DNA of 64,000 nt from Symbiodinium natans (GCA_905221605.1 CAJNDS010002506.1:109501-173500); one strand, 5' to 3'. Positions 17,656 to 29,514 are shown, counted from the first letter of the stretch. The notes: generated by a model not told the origin, from the letters alone. Numbers and translations: made by a program.

Positions 17656-17871
17656 GCTTAATAGGAAACTGGAAAGCCAAGCTTTGTGCATGGCTAAGAT
17701 TGACCGCACAAGCGATGGACGCCAAGAAATTGGTTGCAATCGGCTCCATCCAGGCCATGCTGTTTGAAGTCTGTTCAAGAGACACCTGAGCTCCGCATAA
17801 AAGAAGATCAAGTGAATCTCCTGAACTCCAAGTGCCTGGGACGCTGATAGATCGGAAAGGAGTCGAAAAGT

Positions 17872-18235
17872 GACGACAGTTCTGCGTTTCGCGACCACGA
17901 CCCACAACAGCCGAGTGTGACTGTTGACACTTTTGGACGCGACGACAGCAGAGAAGTCTAAAAGTGACGACAGTTCTGCGTCTTGCGACTACCACCCCCC
18001 CGATCCCTGTGACCGTTGACACTGCGAGAGCTCCGAAGCAGAGAAGTCGAAAAGACGACAGTTCTGCGTTTCGCAACCACAACACCCCCGATCCACGTGA
18101 CTGTTGATACTTGTGGACGCGACAACAGCAGAGTCGACACGTAACGACAGTTCTGCGTTTCGCGACCACGACCCTCCGATCCCTGTGACTGTTGACACTT
18201 TTTGGGACGCGGCGACGACAGTTCTGCGTTGAGAA
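17872..18235 (+). repeat. Minisatellite, ~71-94 bp units, about 4.5 copies
   Basis: The unit begins GACGACAGTTCTGCGT and continues with CGCGACCACGACC, a CCGATCC...GTGACTGTTGACAC segment and ACGCGACGACAGCAGAG. Unit starts are at 17872, 17966, 18054, 18143 and 18214. Frames across it are repeat artefacts. The 17656-17871 flank shows no gene. Confidence 0.85.
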
Positions 18236-18433
18236 GATTTATGGAGTCTGCATGCGCCATATACGAGCAATCAGCAACTGTTCTACATCACAGGCGAGTC
18301 GAACTTGCTCTTAAGTCGGTTGGACTTGTTGTTTCCTGCTGAGATGCTGTACCGTCAAGAACAACAAGAATTGAGAACTTGCACCAATTGGCGGGCTCAG
18401 TGCGCCGTGATCCCATGATGTGCGATTCATCCC

Positions 18434-18832
18434 TCATCGACTGTCTAAGAGAGTGCTCCAAGGAGTTGCACGGACATGCGGAGGTGTATCGCGCATCATC
18501 CACGGCACATCCTCGCCCTGCGCCGATACCTTCAGAGGCATCTTACATGTGTGTTGTTTGTGAGCGATACGGAGTTTGTGTCGCTTCCGGCTGTTCCAGA
18601 TCCCTTTGAGCGCAGAAAGTTCGCTGGCACTGACAGAGGGGCTGACAAGGCCGTCAGCAACTAGGATGCGCGGACCGATAAAGGCCGTCAGAGCCAAAAG
18701 CAACAGCGATTGGGGAAACCCTAATTCGACTGACGATTCAATGAGCTTACTGTGAGGAACCGTTTCATAAAACGTAGAGAGGCCTAAAAAGACCGATATC
18801 TGGTGCGGCAGCTCTGAACCAGGAAGCATCAT
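18434..18832 (-). pseudogene. Reverse transcriptase fragment (non-LTR-type), decayed
   Basis: On the minus strand the translation contains STFYETVPHSKLI, then GFPQSLLLLALTAFIGPRIL and GLVSPSVSA. This matches the palm region of non-LTR reverse transcriptases (D/S-x-x-FYExVxHxxLI, GFPxxLLxLxLxxYxGPRxL, GxxS). The first catalytic aspartate is replaced (GLS before TFYE) and the FADD box is absent, so the copy is broken. It is in opposite orientation to the large element. The pattern is distinctive, but no alignment could be run. Confidence 0.65.
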
Positions 18833-18961
18833 TTGGCTCCACCACAGCTAACAGTCCAGACTTCGTCTTTGGGGCTGGCAGCGCTGGTGCCAACATCTTT
18901 AGGTTAGCGCCGGGACCAGGATCGGGGATGACACTGTAGAATTCCGACGGTTGATTTTGAA

Positions 18962-19270
18962 CTAGGGGCTGTTGAGTTGTTGCTTGGTAGGGTGCTTTGC
19001 GCGTGCAAGACCTTTGAGGGCGGTCCAGTGCCGTGGCATAGAAAAGCACGGCATGCTCCCTTCAGGTTGACTCTTAAGCATTGATGGCGGGCGTTTGCTC
19101 CTTCGGGCAGCTTCGAAGCCAGTTCGCCGTTCCTGTATTACGGGCAACCCATCCAGGTCTCTCTTGTATACCGTGTGGGAGCAGGTAGGCCGTTCAATAG
19201 CACAATGGGCAGACCAGCTGCGCACCCAAGAAACCCGTTTTGGTGAGCCCGTCTTGAAATGGTTTGCCAC
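18962..19270 (-). pseudogene. Decayed fragment related to the 13741-15078 ORF
   Basis: The minus-strand frame ends with HWTALKGLARAKHPTKQQLN, which matches HWAAIKGLMRAKHPTKQRLN in the plus-strand ORF at about 14683-14742 in 15 of 20 positions, with mostly synonymous codon differences. It lies just upstream, in minus orientation, of the reverse-transcriptase fragment, so the two probably belong to one inverted, decayed retroelement. Rearranged frames surround it. Confidence 0.6.
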
Positions 19271-19601
19271 CGATGGGGTTTTCTTGGTGGTCCTTTAGAC
19301 ACAGGAAAGATGTGTGCGGTGATTGTAGCTTACGCGGTAGGGCATCAAGGTTCGCAAGATCGTTAAAAGGGGTTGTAAGGAGCTGCCGAAATGCTTTATC
19401 TGCCCAGTGACCTTTTGCCACAAGCTTGGCTTGCTCCACAATGAATTCTGTATCTGCTAGGTTAACTGGAGCCCGTAGGTTATTTCGGCGTTTGCGCGGA
19501 ATCGGGGATCCGTGTCTCTTTAAAATCCGGGGCTGGTGGAAGCAGCTGTTCTTGCGAGATAGAGACATGTTCCCTCGCTTCGTGCGTTGTGTAGGTTGCA
19601 A
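19194..19601 (-). pseudogene. Possible upstream part of the same decayed retroelement
   Basis: This 135-codon minus-strand frame overlaps the fragment above. The composition is plausible (basic N-terminus, then an acidic/hydrophobic stretch), but no motif is recognised. It is listed because of its position and orientation relative to the reverse-transcriptase fragment. Confidence 0.3.
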
Positions 19602-19966
19602 GCATCATTGTAGCGCGTGATGCAGTGACGTAGCAATTGCATGTCGTTTGCTCTTGCTTTTGTACAGCTTCACGTCAACTCGACTGCAGCTCTGGACTCT
19701 CAAAGGTCGTAGCTCAAAGCAGTTTGTGTAGCTGAGCCATTAGCCGAAGGCAACAAACCCGCCATAGTGCTTGTTAACGTACTGCAGCTGCGCAGCAGGT
19801 TTTGCGAGCTCTTGAGTACGATCCAAGCGGGATCGACTGCATTGTGAGTCGGGACTTGCGTGAGGCGCAAGGAAACAACCGGCAGACCGAGTGACTGCGC
19901 CCAGCCAAGCTTTACCAAGTAGCCTGCTTTGGACGTTTCCCCCGGGATCCACTGGACCTTCTTCTA
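19602..19966. other. Spacer without recognisable gene
   Basis: Short frames exist on both strands; none has a motif. Nothing else was seen. Confidence 0.3.
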
Positions 19967-20487
<521 letters not shown>

Positions 20488-20501
20488 GGACCGCAGCAGC
20501 C

Positions 20502-20635
<134 letters not shown>

Positions 20636-20640
20636 TATTG

Positions 20641-21261
20641 TTGTAGTCGCAGAGAAACGTCGTTCACACCCTCGTTTCTGGTTTTTGTTTCTTGTTTTTT
20701 CAGTTCTCGAGATTCACGGTTAGCCCGAAGTTCGACGTTCGAACCTAGGCTCGAGAACTCTGTTCGAACCTTGGGCGCGGGAATTCTATGTGTGTTCGAA
20801 CCCTGCGTTGTTGAACTTAGGGTTTCAGGAGTTCGAAGCCAGGATTCAACCTCAGTTCAAGAGCAAGTTCTCCGCCCCCGCCCGCCGCGAGCTCCACACG
20901 CGCCTGGCTTGGTTTGAAACTGATCTCAAAGCGGATTCCTTCGGGTGTGCAAGCAAAAGTTGACAAGCATGTAGAGGTCGCATGTCTGAAGGACCGACGA
21001 TGGACATGAGCCAAGTTGGGTCGAATAAGTTGTGGATACATTTTTTCAACTCTTTTCTATTGAGGAAAACCATGTATTTTTTTTAAACAGCTTCAAAAAC
21101 TCAGTTTTTCAAAAAAACTCATGCAATTTTTGTTAAAATAAACATTCATTTCGAGAGACAAGGTGTTGTAAATACGATTTCCTGGGTGCCGAATTAGGTT
21201 TAAAAAAAGCCAAAGAAAGCAACGTAAAGGTAAACCAGAAGCTCCTGACAGATATCATCCC
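20641..21261. other. Spacer with repeated TTCGAAC motif and A/T-rich stretch
   Basis: TTCGAAC occurs at 20738, 20763 and 20795, with TTCGAAG at 20832, 25-37 bp apart. It resembles a tRNA B-box core, but no cloverleaf can be formed. Bases 21060-21160 are A/T-rich. No gene is supported. Confidence 0.4.
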
Positions 21262-21990
21262 AGTTCCTTAGCCCTAAACCCTAAACCCGAAAAACACAAC
21301 CCGAAACACTTAACACGAAACTCTAATCACTAAGCACTAAACCCTAAACACTAACCCGAAAAACTAAACACTACACCCTAAACACTAACCCTTAAACCCT
21401 ATATACACATTAAACATTAAACCCTACACAAAAACCCGAAACACTAAACCTCAAATCCTAAACAACAAATCCGGAACCGTAACCCTCAAAACCCTACAAC
21501 AATATACCCATAGAACCCCTAATCGCGTAAAAAACCCCAAACCCCTAAAAGCCCAAAACCCTGAAAACCCCACAGCAGTGCACGCGTAGAAGCCTTAAAC
21601 TCTCAAACCCCCAAACAATATACCCGTAGAAACCCTAAAACTGTAAAAGCCCGAAACCCCTAAAAACCCTAAACCCTCAAAACTCTAGGACAATACTCTC
21701 GATCCCCAAACGCCCTAAGCCCTCCAAACCCCAAAGCCACTTACCCGTAGAAGCCCTCAACCCGTAGAAGCCCTACACCATCAAAACCCCAAAACACTAC
21801 ACCCGTAGAAACCCTAAACCCGTAGAAACCTTAAACCCCTAAAGCCCTGAGCCCTCAAAGCCTCAAAACAATATTCCTTGGAAACCCCAAAACAATATAC
21901 CCGTAGAAAGCCTAAACCCGTAAGAACCCTAAAGCCTAAAAACCCCACACCCGTGGTAACCCTAAACCCTCCATAAACCAAAAGACTCTA
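21262..21990 (-). repeat. Degenerate CCCTAAA telomere-like tract
   Basis: About 730 bp of diverged CCCTAAA/CCCGAAA/CCCTCAAA heptamer-like units on the plus strand, i.e. TTTAGGG on the minus strand. TTTAGGG is the known dinoflagellate telomere repeat. Irregular spacing marks it as interstitial and old. Confidence 0.85.
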
Positions 21991-22009
21991 CATCGTGCAG
22001 GCTTTATGT

Positions 22010-22110
22010 TTTTTTTGGGGGTTTGGGGGGGGGGGGGTTTGGGGGGGGGTTTGGGGTTATTTTAGGGTTTAGGGCGTGCAGGTTTTTTGGGGTTTAGGGG
22101 TTTAGGGTTC
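22010..22110 (+). repeat. G-rich and TTTAGGG telomere-like tract
   Basis: G runs separated by TTT (22016-22056) pass into TTTAGGG units up to about 22110. The orientation is opposite to the CCCTAAA tract just left of it. It could form G-quadruplexes. Confidence 0.8.
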
Positions 22111-23849
22111 TGGCCCTTTAGGAACTTATGACGCCCATGGTCCCTGAACCATACGTTGTGATCTACTCGGCCAGGGGCTTGTTTGCATCTAACTTGACAT
22201 TGGCCAACTGAGCGGCCAGAGCCAGCTGGCGCTGCCACATCTGGCTTCTGGATTAAAGACCGAAGCACGTCGGTCCTTCGAAACGTCGCAGTGGTCTCGA
22301 GCACTTGCTTGGCAGCCTGCCTGCGCTGCCGTGCTGCCGACTCGGGCCTATGCCATCTCAGCAACCCCAAAGAGCGGGGCCCTCTCCAGCTGCCGAAGAC
22401 TTCGTGGAACAGACGGCCCAGTGCTGTGCTTCGCTTCTTTGCTCGCAGGCGCCAGAGGAGGGGCCATGCTACCGCAAGGCCGGGCCACAGGCCCTGGAGG
22501 GGCACTCAGGCGCTGTCACCCCAAAACCCAGCTAGGGTCCAGGCTGGCACCAGCAAAGCCGCGTCGCCTCAGACTCTGAGAAATCGGGATCGGCGTGGCT
22601 CCGCTACCAGGAAAAATCCCAACAGGAACTCATCCTGTGTTTCTCAGCCAAGGCCTTCATGATTTTGCATTCGTCACACACGCTGTGTGTTAGCTTATGA
22701 CCTGTGATCCATGCTCGGATACCGGGATGGGACATCCAACAAAATGGGTAACATGAGTTTTTTCATGTTTTTTTTTCAGCTCCCAAGGCCAGGTCTCGAG
22801 TCGGGAATAGCCGCAGATCGCCCTGAGAGGAGCTCCAGCATCAGTTGCCTTGGCCATCAGGTAGTCCGCCAAACCGACAGCGGAGCCAACGAGAGCTTGC
22901 TTGTTGACCTGAACAATCCATGGGCGGAGTCATGCAGTGTTTCAGCTGCCCACTAGCTGCTCCGGGTGCTCGGAGGTGTTGCTTCCACTCCCTACCTTCG
23001 CCAAAGGCACGAGCCCCATCCAATACATTGTTTTCAAGGTAGCATGTTGTTTCTTCATCTCCTTAGCTTCGGCCTTTAGCCTCCTTGGTCCAGGTATGCA
23101 AGCTGTTAGTAGGGAATGGAATGACCTCCATACCCTCGGACAACTGCTTAGACGTGTCTCAACAATCGTCAGGCCCCAGAGCGGCTACCTCTGGCACGTC
23201 CAAGGCCTGATCTTGCAGGTGCTCGTAGCACATGTCTCGCAATTTTTTTTCGAACGTTGGGCCACAAAACACGGGGGTAACCTATTTGGATTCTTCTGTT
23301 CCATGGCATGCGCGGAGCTCTCAGCTCTGTTCGTTGTCCTTTCGCCACTTGAAAGCATCTTGTGTTGCGTGGCCTGAGAAGGGAAAACCTCAGAACCCTG
23401 AGTTGCATGCGAAACGTTGATTTGGACACAACAAGCCCACAATGACTGTGCCGTGGCACCGTGGCAGCGCGTGGCAGCGCAGGTCTAGCTGTGCATGTCA
23501 CGCAAACAAGTCTTTCAGATTTTTGTGAGAATGGCCCTGACAGCGGTTGCAGCAGTTTGCTTCACAGCCCGGCAACAAATTCCTTTTTGGCTGCCTTAAG
23601 TATAAGACTTTGCATTGCAAGGAGAACCCAGCTTCCTTTCTGGCTGCCGCAAGTATAAGACTATTATAAGACCTCGCGCTGCAAGAAGAACCCCCCAAAG
23701 GTTTCCTAGGGGAACCCACTACATGGGCATTTCACAAGTTGGAGGTGCCCCTTGTATCTCCCAAAAGAATATAATCCCCGCTACAAGGAACCCCCAAGAG
23801 GAGCCTAGTTTCATCTAGTTTCCCTGTGCCGCGCTCCATTCTCATTGTC
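22111..23849. other. Spacer before the kinase gene
   Basis: Several short frames occur, such as 22937-23377 on the plus strand (146 codons with hydrophobic stretches), but none carries a recognised motif. The 85 bp immediately before the kinase ATG show nothing promoter-like. No gene is supported. Confidence 0.3.
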
Positions 23850-25088
23850 ATGCTGTCTGACTACAGCGATAGTCCGGTTCTTACCGGCGTGGTTGCGCTT
23901 CCTTCGAAGAGGGAATGCTACCTGCTGGCGCAGACAGTGTTGAGGGGATTTGCCAGCTGGTTTTGCTCTCGTCCTGCGTGGACAGTGGGAGAGGCCAGTG
24001 CGACCCTTCGAAAACGTTACATTGAGATCCAGGACAAATATGATGGTGTTGCCGTCATAAACCGTGGATGCATCGAAGACTACTTCACAGAGGGAGGGCA
24101 CCTCGGTCGTGGTGGATTTGGGACCGTGTGCAGGGTCGAGCCCACTGGACATGGACTGAGCCACTTCAAGCCACTGAGCCCTGGCATGGCCTACGCCATG
24201 AAAAGGGTGAAACTTCCCAAACGAGATACAGAACTCGAGTCACTGTCCAAGAGCTTCGTGTCTGTCCCCATGAGCCGCATGCTCGAGTTCCTTCAGGCCC
24301 TGGGTGAGGAGAAGGCGACGCGACAGCATGTCACTCGAAATCTGCTGAGGGTCTTGGACATGCCGCAAAGCATGTACATTGTCATGAACCTTCTGGAGGG
24401 GCCAACGCTGCAAGGTTGGATGACCTCCGTGGAGACAGCAGTTCCCGAGCGCACCTGCGCAGACTTGGCGCAGCAGATGCTCTCGGCAGTGCACTACTTA
24501 CATCGTGTGGCTGGAGCCGTGCATCGTGACATTAAACCGGACAACTTTGGCTTTGTCCATGCAGTCCGACATATTGACACGCCAGGGAACGTACAGCTCT
24601 TCGACATGGGCTTGGCTTGGGTGCTGCCCGAAAAGATCCAAGAGTCCAGCGCAACGGACCTCCACGATGTTGCTCCTGGGGGCACACTGCGTTGGCTCTC
24701 GCCTGAAGCCTGGTGCGGACTCTGCGGTGCCTGCTCGGACGTTTGGGGGGTGGGATTGATTCTGCACACACTCCTCGTCGGAGACATGCCGTTTGGACTC
24801 CGCAAGCTTGAGGAGGAGGTGCAGGTCCGCAATGCTGTTTTCAAGCGCAAGTTGAACCTGAGCACCTCGATCTGGCGCCGTGTCTCCGAAGAAGCGCGCG
24901 CATTTGTCGACCAGCTCTTGGTCAAGGATGTCGCGGCTCGGGCCACCACGACTGCAGCACTGAGGCACAGCTTCATCCGAGAGGAGAACGTGCCTCCGTC
25001 ACGGAGTTCGATGGTGTGCGCCGAGAACGTGCCACCGTCACCACAGAGTCCGAAGGTGTGCACCATGTACTTTCAGGCAGCAGACTGA
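23850..25088 (+). CDS. Serine/threonine protein kinase (intronless)
   Basis: A 412-aa protein from ATG 23850 (the frame is open upstream to 23826 without another ATG). The kinase domain spans about residues 75-378: glycine loop GRGGFGTV (~86-93), ATP-binding Lys118 (YAMKRV), catalytic loop HRDIKPDN (Asp227, Lys229, Asn232), metal-binding DMG (252-254) in place of DFG, activation-segment end SPE (284-286), the DVWGVGLIL helix and a final subdomain XI Arg. It transfers phosphate from ATP to Ser/Thr; the Lys after HRD supports this specificity. Residues 1-70 are unrecognised; the tail carries two NVPPS repeats. DMG keeps the metal-binding Asp, so activity is likely. No transmembrane segment or regulatory domain is seen, so the substrate is unknown. 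Confidence 0.9.
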   Translation: MLSDYSDSPVLTGVVALPSKRECYLLAQTVLRGFASWFCSRPAWTVGEASATLRKRYIEIQDKYDGVAVINRGCIEDYFTEGGHLGRGGFGTVCRVEPTGHGLSHFKPLSPGMAYAMKRVKLPKRDTELESLSKSFVSVPMSRMLEFLQALGEEKATRQHVTRNLLRVLDMPQSMYIVMNLLEGPTLQGWMTSVETAVPERTCADLAQQMLSAVHYLHRVAGAVHRDIKPDNFGFVHAVRHIDTPGNVQLFDMGLAWVLPEKIQESSATDLHDVAPGGTLRWLSPEAWCGLCGACSDVWGVGLILHTLLVGDMPFGLRKLEEEVQVRNAVFKRKLNLSTSIWRRVSEEARAFVDQLLVKDVAARATTTAALRHSFIREENVPPSRSSMVCAENVPPSPQSPKVCTMYFQAAD

Positions 25089-25725
25089 CCTGAAAAATAG
25101 TATGAGTGGCATGGGAACAGCAGCCGAAGCGGAACCTACTAGAGTTCGAGTATCCCCACAAGCATGATGTGCTAGTAGCTGTGATGCTAACGGGGTCGTA
25201 TGGTCCTGACCTGAAAATAACAAGCTGCTGCTTCCTGGATATAGGCTTGGGCGCTACATTGCCAGCCTTAAAACAGTACGACCTACTGCATGTTGTAACT
25301 TTGCCTTTCAAATCTGCCCAGGGCAATTGCCCAACGATTAGCAGCTGCTAGAGCTTTTGCAGGAGCAAACCAGACCGTTGGCTGGCTCAACATTAGGCAG
25401 GTCAGGTGACGTGTGGATCTTTTCAGCTCATTGAAGGTATGGTTTGCGATTCTCCTCCCTGACGCATCCTATGCATCCTTTGAGAAAGGGAGATCATAAG
25501 GCCCTAAGAGGTCGAAAGGAATTCGGATGATGAGCCACGGAAACATGCCACTTGGGCACGCTTGGTTGCAGCGTCCGCAGAACTTCCTCGACCGGCCATC
25601 GTTGCACAATCCTAAACAGTGCCGTTGCATTGTTGCCTTATCTTGGATCTGTACAGCTGGAGACGGCGCCTCGGAGCACGACGCGCGAAGAAAAAGAGCT
25701 GACAACAGTTCTAGCGAGTCGAAGT
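25089..25725. other. Spacer downstream of the kinase
   Basis: No gene recognised; probably 3' untranslated sequence and intergenic DNA. Confidence 0.3.
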
Positions 25726-25856
25726 CCTGAAGGATCCAACGCAGTCCCGAACGTTCCTGAACAATCCAACACAGTCTTGAGCGATCCTGAAGAATCCCGA
25801 AGGATCCCGAACGATCCAACACAGTCCCGAACGATCCCGAAGGATCGCGAACGACC
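25726..25856 (+). repeat. Short imperfect repeats of GATCCCGAA / ATCCAACACAGTC
   Basis: Roughly ten-base units (GATCCCGAAC, GATCCYGAAG) alternate with ATCCAACACAGTC about every 40 bp. The array is imperfect and its phase varies. Confidence 0.7.
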
Positions 25857-28435
25857 GGCAACCTACGGTACTGGTTTCGATTTAAACCCTTAACTCTGAA
25901 CCCCAAACCTACCTACACACCCAAAAGCGCCTTGAACACCCTAAGTATGCTAAATGTCTGAATGCCCTAGATGCCCCAAAATACTGTGCAAGGATACGGC
26001 ACACTCCCTGGAAAAGGTTGCTGCTCATCAGGGGGTTGACAAGCTTCAATAGACACTATGTGTAAATGTCCGGTTTTGTTGGTTGGGTAGTTTGTCCTGG
26101 TGGTTTTCAATACAAATCCTTCACACTCCCAGCATTCTGCCGATAAGAAATGCATGCATTGCTGTACGCACGTTTCGCAGAGAAGTATGTCAGGTGGTCG
26201 TAGTTGTGCATGTCCTGTGGCCTGTACAAGGCACACTTGTTCACTTCAGCCCCTGCTCCTGTGCTGTTCATCCCATTGCTTTGATCTTGATCTTGGCTCA
26301 CGAATGAATCTTGGGCTGCGATTCGTTAAGGTTCCATGCTGAATCAAGATCCGAATCAACCGGCTTTCGGCATCTTTCAGCCCCCCGGAATGCAGTGTTG
26401 CAAACAACGACCCATGCCCAAGTTCATGAACGTTGCCCGGAGAAAGCTTACGTAAAGCAAGGGCTGCTCTTCACGATCTGAGCCATGGAGGACCGGGATG
26501 AAGAAGTGTGTTTTCTCATGGCAATTTTACAGCCTCCGTTTCAGTAGACTGGGAGTGCAGCATGCAGTGACACGCAGTGTGAGCTATGAGCTGGTATGCC
26601 TCACATCGTTCCGAAGAACAGCATGCGCCATGGCCTGCTCTTGGTTTTGCCAGGCTCTGATGCCCTTTGGCCAAGACGAGGTTGATGCCCAAGAAGATGA
26701 ATGTGTCGACGCAGAGGTCGCTCGCGTTCGCATGTTGCGTTGCAGATTGGGCAAATGATGTGCCGTGCATGCTGCAGTAGTGTGGCGGAAGGAGTTTCCA
26801 GTTGATGCACAAGGTGATGATCCCGAATTGGAAGCACCAAAAGCCAAAAAAGCGAGAACAAAGAAGCCAGTTCTGTGCCATGACATCAAGAAAATGTTCG
26901 AGTCGGGGGAGAAACAGTGGAGCCCTTAGATATACATGACTTTACGCCGTGTGTTGTTCCAGTGTTATTCTTGAACGATCGTTTGCTTGGTCAGGTCTGC
27001 AAATGGCGTTGTCGACGTGGATCAATGTTCCATGCCCACTGGAGGCATCCCATTGCCGAGCCCTGCACGAGCAATTGCACCAAGCCAATCTGGAAACTTG
27101 GTGCTAAGTGCCTTGAAAATCAAAGAGAGCTCCGTTCAGCAGGCCGGATTTGAAACAGGATTCGTGGCGTGTGGCATGTTTCGGCCATAGCAGTCACGAA
27201 GTGAAACCGTTGTCAGGTCCCTGAAGAGGGGATGGCTCCACCGCTGCCACGGCACGCAGCACCTGTTGGAGAAGTGGAAGCATCTGCGTCCGATGCACTT
27301 GACATGAAGAGATTGGAGCCTTCCTTAGTTCCCGAGTCTTTGTGCCGCACCATCGCGATTTGTGCCATCCCGGCAATGTTTCGTTGTGAACGGGGTTTTG
27401 ACCGAGGAGCGATTGATCCTTACAGCGCCCATTGGCCTTCGACAGCCTCTGGATGCCGTCCCTCTGCTGGAGGCTGACTTGCCCTTGCTGGAATCCGGGA
27501 AGGCCTTGTTTAGACGCTTGCCGTCGGTTTGGCTGGACGTCACCGGGAACAACACAGCAATGGGGCTGCTCGGTCGCAAACATGATGCTATGATCTAAGC
27601 AATACACGGTCTGTACTATACGAGTTTGTGTTTTGCACTCTTGTCATGGGCTGCTTCAGTGCGCTCTTGATGAGGACGCGCTGTTTGTTCGCTTCAAGAC
27701 GCCATGAGATGTCCGTTTTCGAGCCGTTGAAGCCCGAGCTTCTATTGCAGGCGGCTTCGGGCAAGCCCCCAAAACGTGCAAGTCGCAGTACTTCGGAAGG
27801 GGTACGGCCAGGTTCCTCCTGCGGCGAAGGAGTGGCAGCTGCCCCTAGATCTTCCTGGTGATGCACGGGTTGTCGAGGCCACCGGTTGAATCCACATCCT
27901 CAGTTCCACCCCAAAGTCCTACACACACACACAGCCTAAGATCCAGATGCCGAGTGAAGAATGCAGAGCACAAGTACAAGTGTCAGGACGAGGCATGGCT
28001 GCTTCAAGTTCACCCTGGCAATCAAAAGCTGCGGGTGCTTCTTCGACCAGGATTCTCATGTCGGCTGCGATGGTCTGCAAGTGTTTGCTTCTGAGACTTT
28101 CAGGAGTGTTGCTTATGCGGATGGTCCGTAGAGGCCGAGAGTGTATTCAGTGTGGCCACGCCTGGCATCACGTGGCATCCTAGTTCTATCTGTTTGCTAC
28201 CTGGGCAGCGTGCGTATTTGCTGTGTCTGATTGCAGCAGAAGGCCGCACACCAGCTGCCCGGTTCGTTTGGCGGGTCATCGACTCCACAGAGAATGGAAA
28301 GGACGCGGAGGCCGTTTCGGTTTTGGGGTTCCAAAGGCATAGAAAGAGTAGGAAAATGGCATGCAGAAAACTCTCGCTCTCTCTCTGTATATATATTTCC
28401 CCCCAAAGAAGGTGCACCAAAGTACAGGTGTTTGA
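25857..28435. other. Long spacer without supported gene
   Basis: The frames on both strands are short (at most about 140 codons) and lack motifs. A small CCCTAA-like patch lies at 25885-25950 and a short CT-rich run at 28374-28388. Hidden small exons cannot be excluded, given how finely the SNF2 gene downstream is split. Confidence 0.3.
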
Positions 28436-28608
28436 GGTTTAGGGCTTCGGGTTTTGGCGTAGCTGTATAGGGTTTACAGTTTTAGGGTTTAGGGTTATCT
28501 GTTTTAGGGCTTAGGGCTTAGGGGTTGTAGGGTTTAAGGTTTTACGGTTTTATGGTTTTAGGGTTTAGGGTTAGGCCAGGCTTCAGGGTTTAATTAGGGT
28601 TTAGGGGG
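28436..28608 (+). repeat. TTTAGGG-like interstitial tract
   Basis: Diverged units (GGGTTTAGGG, TTAGGGCTTAGGG, TTTTAGGG) over about 170 bp. Confidence 0.8.
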
Positions 28609-29232
28609 GAGACCTGTATACATGGGGGCGGGATACCATGGGGGCGGAGGGGCGAGATCACCCTATGCGCTCGAATGTTTCCTAGTCTTCTGGTTCGAGG
28701 CTTCCCATCCTTCCTTCTCCATTATCTGTATTTGATGATATACAATAGATGAACCCTATGTACATACATGAAGTGGGGAATTCCTTTTCCTTTGCATTCC
28801 CACAGGAGGCAAGCCCTACACACTACAAACATAGGCATAACCATATGGGATGTCAGGCTTAGGGATCTAAGTGCTAACAACAAACCTCATAGGGTTTCAA
28901 GACTTAGGGATTAAAACCTCGAACCTACAGGGTTCGGGGCTTCTCTTTAAATCCCCACAGAAACTGCTCTAATAATCGTGTAGGGAAGGATATATAGCGC
29001 AGATCTCGGTCGTATTGTTGCACTGATCTCGTTCGTGTTGTAGATATGTATATATTATATACATGTCATATACATGTACTGCCTCACAACCACAACCCAG
29101 CCGCAACCCGCTCCAAGTTGCTATTACTGTGCAGTGGCCATACGGGTACGCTGTGAAAACCTATGCCAGCATGTGCCAAGCATAGGTTGCCACAGCGTCC
29201 TCTTCTGATTTTTTTGACAGAAATTGGAAGCC
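28609..29232. other. A/T-richer spacer
   Basis: No gene. It contains a TATAT/CATATAC-rich patch at 29044-29076. Confidence 0.3.
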
Positions 29233-29323
29233 TTTAACCGGGGGCCCCGGGAACCAAGAACCAAAAACCAAGATTTGAGGGAGTCTTGTTCTTGGTTCTT
29301 GTTTCCCGGGGCCCGTGGTTAAT
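29233..29323. repeat. Large foldback hairpin 1
   Basis: The left arm 29233-29270 (TTTAACCGGGGGCCCCGGGA, then ACCAAGAACC) pairs with the right arm 29284-29322 over roughly 35 bp with few mismatches, around a short loop. It looks like a foldback or MITE-type element. Confidence 0.75.
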
Positions 29324-29415
29324 AAAAATTTGTTTTTGCAATTTTATTTTTACTTTTTTTTTTCTTTTTTTAAATTATTTTGTGAATTTTATCTGTGGGC
29401 CCGGGTCCCTGAACT

Positions 29416-29514
29416 CTTGGTTCTTTGGTTCTTGGTTCCCGGGGCTGTGGGTTAAAAATCTGTTTTTAAAGATTTTTCAAAGTTTTAACCCACGGCACGG
29501 GAACCAAGCACCAA
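29416..29514. repeat. Large foldback hairpin 2, related to hairpin 1
   Basis: The left arm 29416-29457 (GGTTCTTGGTTCCCGGGGCT, then GTGGGTTAAAA) pairs with the right arm 29483-29514 (TTTTAACCCACGG, then CACGGGAACCAAG). The arm core GGTTCTTGGTTCCCGGGGC is shared with hairpin 1, and a third copy of TTGGTTCTTGGTT lies at 29536-29548. Confidence 0.75.

Noticed and set aside
17576-18270. Minus-strand frames with repeated CRRTVVTFRLL-like motifs
   Set aside because: They come from translating the 90-bp minisatellite.
18830-18845. Spliced-leader relic (ATTTGGCTCCA)
   Set aside because: It matches the leader core in too few positions and lies inside the decayed retroelement.
20738-20840. Possible tRNA genes from TTCGAAC (B-box-like) motifs
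   Set aside because: No A-box at the right distance and no cloverleaf stems.
21262-22110. Telomere-telomere fusion point
   Set aside because: A fusion would read TTTAGGG then CCCTAAA on one strand; here the order is reversed.
22937-23377. 146-codon plus-strand frame with hydrophobic stretches
   Set aside because: No motif or coding pattern; competing frames of similar length exist on the other strand.
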